From: Eurosta solidaginis
Lineage: Eukaryota; Arthropoda; Insecta; Diptera; Tephritidae
Length of the DNA stretch: 64,000 bases
Reading direction: 5' to 3'
NCBI RefSeq assembly: GCF_040869045.1
Contig: NC_090319.1
Coordinates: forward strand, 64,824,779 to 64,888,778
This document shows, piece after piece, positions 53,072 through 64,000 of this stretch. The position numbers and the translations under genes are program-made. The notes beneath the pieces are model-generated. The model worked only from the letters and a program-made list of their open reading frames with translations. It did not search any database and was not told the DNA's origin. The first letter of the stretch is position 1. Every line of letters starts with the position of its first letter.

Positions 53072-56000
53072 TATTATACTCAGTTGAGCAGAGCTCACAG
53101 AGTATATTAACTTTGATTGGATAACGGTTGGTTATACAGGTATAAAGGAATCGAGATAGATATAGACTTCCATATATCAAAATCATCAGTATCGAAAAAA
53201 AATTTGATTGAGGCATGTCCGTCCGTCCGTCCGTCCGTCCGTCTGCCCGTTAACACGATAACTTGAGTAAATTTTGAGGTATCTTGATGAAATTTGGAAT
53301 GTAGATTCCTGGGCACACACCTCAGATCGCTATTTAAAATGAACGATATCGGACTATAACCATGCCCACTTTTTCGATATCGAAAATTTCGAAAAACCGA
53401 AAAAATGCGATAATTCATTTCCAAAAGCGGTTAAAGTGATGAAACTTGGTAGATTGGTTAACGTTATGATGCAGAATAGAAAATTAGTAAGATTTTGGAC
53501 AATGGGCGTGGCGCCGCCCACTTTTACAAGAAGGTAATTTAAAACTTTTGCAAGCTTTAATTTGGCAGTCGTTGAAGATATCATGATGAAATTTGGCAGG
53601 AACGTTACTACTATTACTATATATGTGCTAAATAAAAATTAGCAAAATTGGATGAAGAACACGCCCACTTTTTAAAAAAAATTTGTTTAAAATTCAAATT
53701 TTAACAAAAAATTTAATATCTTTTCTGTATATTAGTAAATTATGTCAAAATTCAATTCCAGTAATGATATGATGCAACAAATACAAAAATAAAAGAAAAT
53801 CTCAAAATGGGCGTGGCTCCGCCTATTTTCATTTAGTTTGTCTAGAATACTTTTAATGCCATAAGTCGAACAAAAATTTACCAAACCTTCTCAAATTTGG
53901 TACGGGCATAGATTCTATGATGGTAACTGTTCTCTGTAAAAATGGGCGAAATCGGTGGAAGCCACGCCCAGTTTTTATACACAGTCCACCGTCTGTCCTT
54001 CCGGTCGGCCGTGTACACAATAACTTGAGCAAACATCGATATATCTTTACTAAACTTAGCCCACGTACTAATCTGAACTCACTTTATCTCGGTATAAAAA
54101 ATGGCCGAAATCCGGCCATAACCACGCCCACTTTATCGATATCGAAAATTACGAAAAATGAAAAAAATGCCATAATTCTATACCAAATACGAAAAAAGGG
54201 ATGAAACATGGTAACTGGATTGGTTTATTGACGCAAAATATAACTTTGGAAAAAACTTTGTAAAATGGGTGTGACACCTACCATATTAAGTAGAAGAAAA
54301 TGAAAAGTTCTACAAGGCGAAATCAACAGCCCTTGGAATCTTGGCAGGAATACTGTTAGTGGTATTGCATATATAAATAAATTAGCAGTACCCGACAGAT
54401 GATTTTCTGGATCACCTGGTCCACATTTTGGTCGATGTCCCGAGAACGCCTTCACATATACATCTAAGGGCCACTAGCTTTTAAAACCCTCATTAATACC
54501 TTTAATTTGATATCCACATCGTACAAACACATTTTAGAGTCACCCCTGGCCCATCCTAATGGCGATATCTCGAAAAGGCGTCCACCTATAGACCTAATGC
54601 CCACTCCCTCTTAAAATGCTCAGTAACACCTTTCGTTTGATACCCATATCGTACAAACATTCTCGAGTCACCCCTTGCCCACCCTAATGGCGATATCTCG
54701 AAAAGGCGTCCACCTATAGACATAATGTCCACTCCCTCTTAAAATGCTCAGTAACACCTTTCGTTTGATACCCATATCGTACAAACATTATAGAGTCACC
54801 CCTGGCCCACCCTAATGGCGATATCTCGAAAAGGCGTCAACCTATAGACCTAATGCCCACTCCCTCTTAAAATGCTCAGTAACACCTTTCGTTTGATACC
54901 CATATCGTACAAACATTCTAGAGTCACCCCTGACCCACCCTAATGGCGATATCTCGAAAAGGCGTCCACCTATAGACCTAATGCCCACTCCCTCTTAAAA
55001 TGCTCAGTAACACCTTTCGTTTGATATGGCGATATCTCGAAACGGCGTCGACCTATGGAACTAAGGATTACTCCCTTTTAAAATACTCATTACTACCTTT
55101 CATTTGATACCCATATCGTACAAACACATTCTAGAGTCACCCTGGCCCACCCTAATGGCGATATCTCGAAAAGGCGTCCACCTATAGACCTAATGCCCAT
55201 TCCTTCTTAAAATGCTCAGTAACACCTTTTGTTTGAAACCCATATCGTACAAACATTCTAGAGTCACCCTTGGTCCACCTTTATGGCGATATCTCGTAAA
55301 GGCTCCACCTATAGAACTAAGGATTACTCCCTTTTAAAATACTCATTACCACCTTTCATTTGATACCCATATCGTACAAACACATTCTAGAGTCACCCCT
55401 GGCCCACCCTAATGACGATATCTCGAAAAGGCGTCCACCTATAGACCTAATGCCCACTCCCTCTTAAAATGCTCAGTAACACCTTTCGTTTGATACCCAT
55501 ATCGTACAAACATTCTAGAATCAACCCTGGCCCACCCTAATGGCGATATCTCGAAAAGGCGTCCACCTATAGACCTAATGCCCACTCCCTCTTAAAATGC
55601 TCAGTAACACCTTTCGTTTGATACCCATATCGTACAAACATTCTAGAGTCACCCTTGGTCCACCTTTATGGCGATATCTCGAAAAGGCTCCACCTATAGA
55701 ACTAAGGATTACTCCCTTTTAAAATACTCATTACCACCTTTCATTTGATACCCATATCGTACAAACACATTCTAGAGTCACCCCTGGCCCACCCTAATGA
55801 CGATATCTCGAAAAGGCGTCCACCTATAGACATAATGTCCACTCCCTCTTAAAATGCTCAGTAACACCTTTCGTTTGATACCCATATCGTACAAACATTC
55901 TAGAGTCACCCCTGACCCACCCTAATGGCGATATCTCGAAAAGGCGTCCACCTATAGACCTAATGCCCACTCCCTCTTAAAATGCTCTGTAACACCTTTC

Positions 56001-58208
56001 GTTTAATACCCATATCGTACAAACATTCCAGAGTCACCCTTGGTCCGCCTTTATGGCGATATCTCGAAAAGGCGTCCACCTATAGAACTAAGGATTACTC
56101 CCTTTTAAAATACTCATTACCACCTTTCATTTGATACCCATATCGTACAAACACATTCTAGAGTCACCCTGGCCCACCCTAATGGCGATATCTCGAAAAG
56201 GCGTCCACCTATAGACCTAATGCCCACTCCCTCTTAAAATGCTCAGTAACACCTTTCGTTTGATACCCATATCGTACAAACATTCTAGAGTCACCCTTGG
56301 TCCACCTTTATGGCGATATCTCGAAAAGGCGCCCACCTATAGAACTAAGGATTACTCCCTTTTAAAATACTCATTACTACCTTTCATTTGATACCCATAT
56401 CGTACAAACACATTCTAGAGTCACCCTGGCCCACCCTAATGGCGATATCTCGAAAAGGCGTCCACCTATAGACCTAATGCCCATTCCTTCTTAAAATGCT
56501 CAGTAACACCTTTTGTTTGAAACCCATATCGTACAAACATTCTAGAGTCACCCTTGGTCCACCTTTATGGCGATATCTCGTAAAGGCTCCACCTATAGAA
56601 CTAAGGATTACTCCCTTTTAAAATACTCATTACCACCTTTCATTTGATACCCATATCGTACAAACACATTCTAGAGTCACCCCTGGCCCACCCTAATGAC
56701 GATATCTCGAAAAGGCGTCCACCTATAGACCTAATGCCCACTCCCTCTTAAAATGCTCAGTAACACCTTTCGTTTGATACCCATATCGTACAAACATTCT
56801 AGAATCAACCCTGGCCCACCCTAATGGCGATATCTCGAAAAGGCGTCCACCTATAGACCTAATGCCCACTCCCTCTTAAAATGCTCAGTAACACCTTTCG
56901 TTTGATACCCATATCGTACAAACATTCTAGAGTCACCCTTGGTCCACCTTTATGGCGATATCTCGAAAAGGCTCCACCTATAGAACTAAGGATTACTCCC
57001 TTTTAAAATACTCATTACCACCTTTCATTTGATACCCACATCGTACAAACACATTCTAGAGTCACCCCTGGCCTACCCTAATTGCGATATCTCGAAAAGG
57101 CGTCCACCTATAGACCTAATGCCCACCCCTCTTAAAATGCTCAGTAACACCTTTCGTTTGATACCCATATCGTACAAACATTCTAGAGTCACCCCTGGCC
57201 CACCCTAATGGCGATATCTCGAAAAGGCGTCCACCTATAGAGCTAATGCCCACTCCCTCTTAAAATGCTCAGTAACACCTCTCGTTTGATTCCCATATCG
57301 TACAAACACATTCTAGAGTCACCCCTGGCCCACCCTAATGACGATATCTCGAAAAGGCGTCGTCCACCTATAGACCTCATGCCCACTCTCTCTTAAAATG
57401 CTCAGTAACACCTTTCGTTTGATACCCATATCGTACAAACATTCTAGAGTCACCCTTGGTCCACCTTTATGGCGATATCTCGAAAAGGCGTCCACCTATA
57501 GAACTAAGGATTACTCCCTTTTAAAATACTTATTAGCATCTTTCATTTGATACCCATATCATACAAACACATTCTAGAGTCACCTCTGGCCCACCCTAAT
57601 GGCGACATTTCGAAAAGGCGTCCACCTATAGACCTAATGCCCACTCCCTCTTAAAATGCTCAGTAACACTTTTCGTTTGATACCCATATCGTACAAACAT
57701 TCTAGAGTCACCCCTGGCCCACCCTAATGGCGATATCTCAAAAGGCGTCCACCTATAGACCTAATGCCCACTCCCTCTTAAAATGATCAGTAACACCTTT
57801 CATTTGATTCCCATATCGTACAAACACATTCTAGAGACACCCTTGGTCCACCTTTATGGCGATATCTCGAAACGGCGTTCACCTATAGAACTAAAGCCCA
57901 TTCCCTTTTAAAATACTCATTACCACCTTTCATTTCATACCCATATCGTACAAACAAATTCTAGAGTCAGCCCTGGTCCACCTTTATGGCGATATCCCTA
58001 AATGGCGTCCATCTATAGAACTATGGCCTACTCTCTCTTAAAATACTCTTTAATACTTTCCATTTGATACACATGTCATAAAACCACATTCCAGGGTTAC
58101 CCTAAGTTCATTTTCCTACATGGTGATTTTCCTTATTTTGTTTCCATAGCTCTCAACTGAGTATGTAATGTTCGGTTACACCCGAACTTAGCCTTCCTTT
58201 CTTGTTTT
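53072..58208 (+). mobile_element. INE-3 (Helentron/DINE-like) with expanded central array, 5.1 kb
   Basis: Complete copy: TTATACTCAGTTGAGCAGAG start, GTCY microsatellite (53217-53246), two core blocks (53220-53990 and 53990-54500), about 28 central tandem units, subterminal CTCAACTGAGTATG, hairpin GTTCGGTTACACCCGAAC near 58170-58187 and TTTCTTGTTTT end. The largest copy in the window; 70% of it is tandem array. Confidence 0.85.
54508..58090 (+). repeat. Central tandem array of INE-3, about 28 units of 128-130 bp
   Basis: Same unit as in INE-1. CTCAGTAACACCTTTCGTTT units alternate with CTCATTACCACCTTTCATTT units. A block at 55061-55780 recurs at 56345-57064 with offset 1284 (ten units), sharing rare variants such as TTGTTTGAAACCC and TTCTAGAATCAACCC. 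Confidence 0.93.
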
Positions 58209-58518
58209 TTGTAATTTTTTTTTAATAAAAATATTGTTTCATAAGTTTATTTTTTATACTTATATATTTGACTCTGAGTAGTTCATTTAGTTTAGAAATT
58301 TTTTTCTTTTCAATTTTATTTACATATTTTTCATAAATTTCTTTATGTCTTCGTTTCGTTTTAGTTTTTAATTGGCTTTTTTAGTTTAAGTTTTTCTGTT
58401 TTAAAACGGTTTTATATTTAGCTTGACTTGACAGGCTGGCTGGTTGGCACGAATTTTGAAACTTGGAACATAGACGATGACAATGCAATAATGAGAAAAA
58501 AACTCCAATAGGTGGCGC
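58209..58518. other. T-rich spacer
   Basis: No feature recognised. Confidence 0.5.
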
Positions 58519-59310
58519 ATGGATCGAAATATTTCTAAAAATCGCATTTGTGGTCCGATTTGGCTCATATTTGGAACATATAATACTTACAAGAATAGAA
58601 AGCGACCTATGAAAAAATCGCCGCTAGGTGACGCAAGGATCGATATATTCACAAAAATCGTATTTGTGGTCCGATTTGGCTCATATTTGGAACACATAAT
58701 ACATACAAGTATAGAAGCTAGGTGGCGCATGGATCGAAATATTTCTAAAAATCGCATTTGTGGTCCGATTTGGCTCATATTTGGAACATATAATACTTAC
58801 AAGAATAGAAATCGACCTATGAAAAAATCGCCCCTACGTGGTGCAAGGATCGATATATTCACAAAAATCGTCTTTGTGGTCCGATTTGGCTCATATTTGG
58901 AACACATAATACTTACAAGAATAGAAAGCGACCTATGAAAAAATCGCCGCTAGGTGACGCAAGGATCGATATGTTCACAAAAATCGTATTTGTGGTCCGA
59001 TTTGGCTCATATTTGGAACACATAATACATACAAGTATAGAAGCTAGGTGGCGCAAGGATCGAGATATTCACAAAAATCGTGAGTGTGGTGCGATTTGAC
59101 TCATATTTGGAACACATAATACATACAAGAATAGAGAGCGACCTATGAAAAAAGCGCCGCTAGGTGGTGAAAGGATCGATATATTCACAAAAACCGTATT
59201 TGTGGTCCGATTTGGCTCATATTTAGAAGACATAATACATACAAGAATAGAAAGCGACCTATGATGTCCGATTTGGCTCATATTTGGAACAAATATTACA
59301 TACAGTCCGG
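58519..59310 (+). repeat. Tandem repeat, seven units alternating 116 and 94 bp
   Basis: GGATCG starts at 58521, 58637, 58731, 58847, 58963, 59057 and 59173, giving spacings 116, 94, 116, 116, 94, 116. The 94-bp form lacks 22 bases (GCGACCTATGAAAAAATCGC region). Each unit carries TTTGTGGTCCGATTTGGCTC. The 139-codon ORF at 58519-58938 is repeat read-through, because the units are not in frame with each other. Confidence 0.92.
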
Positions 59311-60148
59311 TAGAAATGACATCAAAATATATTAGAGTTGGAGGAGGGACAAGCATACGTGGCGCAGAGTCGAGTAAAGTCTTTAGAAGCATTATGTATT
59401 GAGGACTTTGATTGTAACAAATTCTCAGGAAAGAGTCCTTGTAATAATGAGTCACTAAATGGACTAATAGAATGAGAAATAATAGGCAATTAAATAAAAG
59501 CGTTGGACGCGTCAAATTTCTATTGACCAACTGAACCTTAATGAGGTTATGCTACGCCTCGTATTTTTAGAAATTTCACGCGCCCAACGCTTTATTATCA
59601 ACGCCCGAAATTGATGAGGAGTGTGATGAATAGTACCTAGGACCTACCTACTTATTTTCTAGCTTTTAGTATTGTTATTACTTCATGTAAGTATTGTTTT
59701 CAATAAAACCGTTTAACTTAAAAAAAATTGTTTATTACTTAATTTTTTTTCGCTTAAAATTTTCTTACGATAAATTTTTTTTTTTTTTTTGTTCTTTCTC
59801 AATTTGTGTAGCCTTTTTTATTTGTTTAGTTTTATTTTTTTTCGCATTTTTTGTTGTATTATTTTTTAACTTTTTTATTACATTATTTTTTCGCAAATGT
59901 GATTTTTTTGGTTAAGATATATTTGTCTTAATTTTTTATTTCATATTTTATTGCTTTTCATTTATATTTTTGTTTTGTTTTCATAAACTTGTTTCTTTGT
60001 ATTCTTGGATTTTTGTAAGTTGGCGCCAAAACTTTTCAATACAAAGTTGATTTATTGTTTAAATTTTTTTATTAATATTTTATTTAATTTGCAGGGTTTT
60101 TTTAATAAGTTTTTAAAAATTTGTTGTGTTTATTTTAAATTCTTTTTT
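59311..60148. other. Gene-free stretch, T-rich in its right half
   Basis: 59311-59690 shows no recognisable feature. 59690-60148 is T-rich low-complexity sequence whose Phe-rich ORFs (59694-59915, 60005-60199) are compositional artefacts. Confidence 0.5.
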
Positions 60149-60694
60149 TTATACTCAGTTGAGCAGAGCTCACAGAGTATATTAACTTTGATTGGATAAC
60201 GGTTGGTTGTACAGGTATAAAGGAATCGAGATAGATGTAGACTTCCATATATCATAATCATCAGTATCGAAAAAAAATTCGATTGAGCCATGTCCGTCCG
60301 TCCGTCCGTCCGTCTGTCCGTTAACACGATAACTGGAGTAAATTTTGAGGTATCTTGATGAAATTTGGCATGTAGGTTCCTGGGCACTCATCTCAGATCG
60401 CTATTTAAAATGAATGATATCGGACAATAACCACGCCCACTTTTTCGATATCGAAAATTTAGAAAAATCGAAAAAGTGCGATAATTCATTACCAAATACG
60501 GATTAAGCGATGAAACTTGGTAAGTTAGTTGAACATATGACGCAGAATAGAAAAATAGTAAAATTTTGGACAATGGGCTTGGCACCGCCCACTTTTAAAA
60601 GAAGGTAATCTAGAAGTTTTGCAAGCTGTTATTTGGCAGTCGTTGAAGATATCATGATGAAATTTGGCAGGAACGTTACTCCTATTACTATATG
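60149..60694 (+). mobile_element. INE-4, 5' part, truncated at a head-to-head junction
   Basis: TTATACTCAGTTGAGCAGAG start, GTCY run (60293-60320), core to CTATTACTATATG, then a break. The last 68 bases correspond to window bases 1-68. Confidence 0.85.
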
Positions 60695-62002
60695 TCGACC
60701 ACGCCCACGACCGACGCCTTTTCGAGATATCGCCATAAAGGTGGACCAGAGGTGACTCTAGAATTTGTTTGTACGATATGGGTATCAAAATAAAGGTATT
60801 AATGAGGGGTTTAAAATGGAGTGGCCTTCAGTTGTATATTTGAAGACCTTTTCGAGATATCGACCAAAATGTGTCGGGTACCGCTAATTTATTTATGTAT
60901 GCAATACTACGAACAGTCTTCCTGCCAAGATTCCAAGGGCTTTTGATTTCGCCCTGCAAAACTTTTTAATTTTCTTCTACTTAATATGGTAGGTGTCACA
61001 CCCATTTTACAAAGTTTTTTTTTAAAGTTATATTTTGCGTCAATAGACCAATCCAATTACCATGTTTCATCCCTTTTTTCGTATTTGGTATATTATTATG
61101 GCATTTGTTTCATTTTTCGTAATTTTCGATATCGAAAAAGTGGGCGTGGTCATAGTCGGATTTCGCCCATTTTTAATACCAAGATAAAGTGAGTTCAGAT
61201 AAGTACGTGAACTAAGTTTAGTAAAGATAAATTGATTTTTGCTCAAGTTATCGTGTTATGGGCCGATCGGAAGGACAGACGGTCGACTGTGTATAAAAAC
61301 TGGGCGTGCCTTCAACTTATTTCGCCCATTTTCACAGCAAACAGTCATCGTCATAGAATCTATGCCCCTACCAAATTTCACAAGGATTGGTTAATTTTTG
61401 TTCGACTTATGGCATTAAAAGTATTCTAGACAAATTAAATGATAAAGGGCGGAGCCACGTTCATTTTGAAATTTTCTTTCATTTTTGTATTTTGTTGCAC
61501 CCTATCATTACTGGAGTTGAATGTTGACATAATTTACTTATATACTGTAAAGATATAAAATTTTTTGTTATAATTTGACTTAAACAATTTTTTTTTAAAA
61601 GTGGGCGTGTTCGTCATTCGATTTTGCTAATTTTTATTTAGCACACATATAGGAATAGAGGTAACGTTCTTGCTAAATTTCATCATGATATCTTCAACGC
61701 CTGCCAAATTACGGCTTGCAAAACTTTCAAATTACCTTCTTTCAAAAGTGGGCGGTGCCACGCCCATTGTCCAAAATTTTACTATTTGTCTATTCTACTT
61801 CATAACGTCAACCCACCTATCAAATTTCATCGCTTTAACCGTCTTTGGTAATGAATTATCGCACTTTTTGGTTTTTTCGAAATTTTCGATATCGAAAAAG
61901 TGGGCGTCGTTATAGTCCGATTTCGTTCATTTTAGATAGCGATCTGAGATGAGTGACCAGGCACCTACATACCAAATTTCATCAAGACACCTCAAAACTT
62001 AC
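60695..62002 (-). mobile_element. Right-hand copy of INE-5 (inverted)
   Basis: Near-identical to 69-1376, including the truncation at the primer-binding site. One central-repeat unit near 60715-60800. Confidence 0.85.
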
Positions 62003-64000
62003 ATGGCGACCGTGATCCAGGTAGGTGGTGGTGCGGAATTTTTCAATAAATCGTGGTAAAAAGTGGCAGTGGGTGAAATGAGAGAAAAAATCAAAATTAT
62101 AATAAAAATAAACCTAAAACTACGACCAAAATATACGGAAGTAATGCAAAATCTATTAAAATAATAAAAATTCTAAAACCTACAATCAAATACAGCGGAA
62201 ATAATACAACTAACTAAAACTCACAAATAAAAAGAAACGGAGGAAATATTAACTCTGAAAAAAAAGAAAATTTTTCGGAAATCGTAACGGCATATAAACC
62301 CACGCCACTAAATACCGGCAGAGTATTCGCCATTTTACATCCACCACGACCACCAGCGAACATCAACGGCAGTAGCAATGTCAGCACCAGCGAACATAAG
62401 CGACATGCATCAACGCCACCAGCGAACAACACCAAGCAAGCAAAAGCAGCAGCAGGATTAACACCAGCATCGAGGCAGCAGTGGCAGCACAAAAATAAGT
62501 ATACACATATGTATATATGTATGTAGAAAAAAAATTTTTTGGTAAACACATATACGTATGTATGTATACCAAACATAATAATTCCATTAAATGGGGTGAT
62601 TTCGCTTTGCATACCATATACTTACAGATTTTTTTTTTTCCCCTTCAATTACACAGTGCAAACATTTTAAATTTAAATTGAATTTTAACTTTTTTGCATC
62701 AATCAAAAAATTGTTCTACTAAAATTTACAAAAAAAATACAAAGAATTAAGTTCAAAAATATACAAAAAAATTCAAAAAAAAAAAAAATACAAAAAATTC
62801 AAAAAATATACAAAAAAAATTCAAAAAATTCAAAAAATAAAATGAAATTGGTCATACATAAAATTTATATTTTCAACAAAAATTTGCATTAATGCATACC
62901 CAAATATAGCACAACATACAACGTCTATATTTGCAACATTATACATTTTTATAAAGTGGGTGGATATATACATATACATTAACACACTTTGTGAAAATTT
63001 AATTACTTTCGAATACATTCAATACTTTTAAAACACTTTAAAAATTTACTACATTAAAACTTTATTAAATTCTCACTGCATTCTATTTGAAAATACTTTA
63101 AACTACAAAAAATGGTAAAACAAAATAAGATTTAATATAAAAATATATACAAAAAAAAGAAGGCATTTTGCTAAGAAACGGCGCGGCCGACACGCTAAAT
63201 TATGAAAATTTAATAAATTTTTACAATTACATACGGAACATTTTGCTGCGAAACGGTGCGGCCGACACGTTAAATAATATTGTAATAAATACTAAATTGC
63301 AATAAACATATCAAGTTTAAAATTAATATCGTCTTGCGAAAATTGGGAAAAAATAGATCAGTCTTCCATTGTAGGTCGTATATGGTAGCACACCCGGTAC
63401 AAAACAAAATTTTTCAAAGCCAAAACTTAATTGACGGTTCATCTGGAATACAATTCAATCAACTTTCAAGCAATTCTAACTTCAAATAACCCTAACAAAT
63501 TTATGCCAAAACTCAATACAAAATTTAAGTAAAGCGGTTTCAAATTAGATTATAAAATCATTTTAAATTTCCTTTCAAGTAAAAAAATTTTTTTTTCACA
63601 TTCATGACACAAACTCGCCACTTTCTCTAATTCAACTTAGGTGATAAAACCCTTTCAAATTCCCTTTCAATCCTAATTTGGTTATACTCATAACTCAAAC
63701 AATATAGGTTATAAAAAAAACCATTCCAAATTTCTTTTTCATTCAAATTCGTCCATATTCATACCTCAAACTTGCAACTTTTTCACAATTCGATTTAGAT
63801 TATAAAATCATTTCAACCTTCTTTTTCATTCAAATTCCTTAATATCCAAGCACACAAAGCTGCAAGTGTAAGAGTCTTTCTTCTGCTAATGTCAAATTTC
63901 GAAACAAAATTCAAAGAATTGAGATAAAATTTCTTTAAAATTAAAAAACGCGTTTTGCATACAGGTCGTTCTTTACCGACAAGGCAAGAGAAGTTAGATG
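62003..64000 (+). mobile_element. Right-hand copy of retrotransposon G1: primer-binding site, leader, gag start
   Basis: TGGCGACCGTGATCC at 62004-62018 again directly follows INE sequence with no LTR. The leader with its paired GC-rich repeats (about 63164-63276) and the first codons of gag (from about 63955) follow. The element continues beyond the window. Confidence 0.85.

Larger units (their letters stand above)
60627..64000 (+). repeat. Right copy of the 3.37 kb duplication
   Basis: Matches 1-3372 as described there; runs to the window edge within the gag start. Confidence 0.95.

Noticed and set aside
58519..58938. 139-codon ORF with repeated FGTYNTYKNR-type phrases
   Set aside because: Read-through of a 116/94-bp tandem repeat whose units are out of frame with one another; a similar minus-strand ORF exists at 59069-59530.
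59694..60199. Phe-rich membrane-like ORFs
   Set aside because: Produced by a T-rich low-complexity tract; no start context and no support.

Overview
The window is AT-rich eukaryotic DNA from a higher dipteran, most likely a tephritid fruit fly. That assignment rests on recalled repeat families (GTCY-microsatellite interspersed elements, tRNA-derived SINEs, mdg1/412-like and Osvaldo-like Ty3/gypsy pol, R1-like non-LTR elements, piggyBac and Harbinger transposons), not on a marker gene. It is a nested transposon and satellite region with very few host genes. The only convincing intact host gene is a single-exon secreted serine protease homologue at 23185-23919 (minus strand) that has lost catalytic His and Ser.

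Layout. 1-9329: an inverted copy of a GTCY interspersed element (called INE here) split by a decayed mdg1/412-like retrotransposon (1377-9161) that lacks its 5' LTR. 9806-12501: decayed piggyBac PB1. 12676-18693: a second piggyBac, PB2, nearly intact but split by a 4 kb INE carrying a 128-bp tandem array. 19000-22570: dead R1-like non-LTR element with a SINE inside it. 23185-24253: the protease homologue and its promoter. 24254-38870: a module made of promoter region, small ORF and gypsy pol fragment, present twice with the gypsy piece and once without it; the two gypsy-bearing copies flank about 27 tandem 285-bp units (27118-34824). 38888-41588: an INE split by a Harbinger transposon. 41709-45711: a non-LTR fragment, two weak gene-like exons and piggyBac PB3. 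45772-48022: a non-autonomous LTR element with both LTRs. 48649-58208: two more INEs (one with about 28 tandem 128-bp units), two SINEs and two MITE-like elements. 58519-59300: a 116/94-bp tandem repeat. 60149-64000: an INE, then a near-identical second copy of the first 3.37 kb of the window.

The observations most worth following are: (1) the 285-bp satellite looks like an amplified promoter-proximal fragment of the protease-homologue locus; (2) the 3.37 kb at both ends is about 99.6% identical, including the same aberrant INE/primer-binding-site junction, which implies segmental duplication with a 60.6 kb period or an assembly effect; (3) the INEs have the architecture of Helentron-associated DINE elements and show every stage of central-repeat growth from 1 to about 28 units; (4) three different piggyBac families each carry their own subterminal palindrome, a candidate binding site for the transposase cysteine-rich domain. 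Insertion order can be read from the nesting: INE before gypsy G1; PB2 before INE; R1-like before SINE; INE before Harbinger; module duplication before the hAT MITE.
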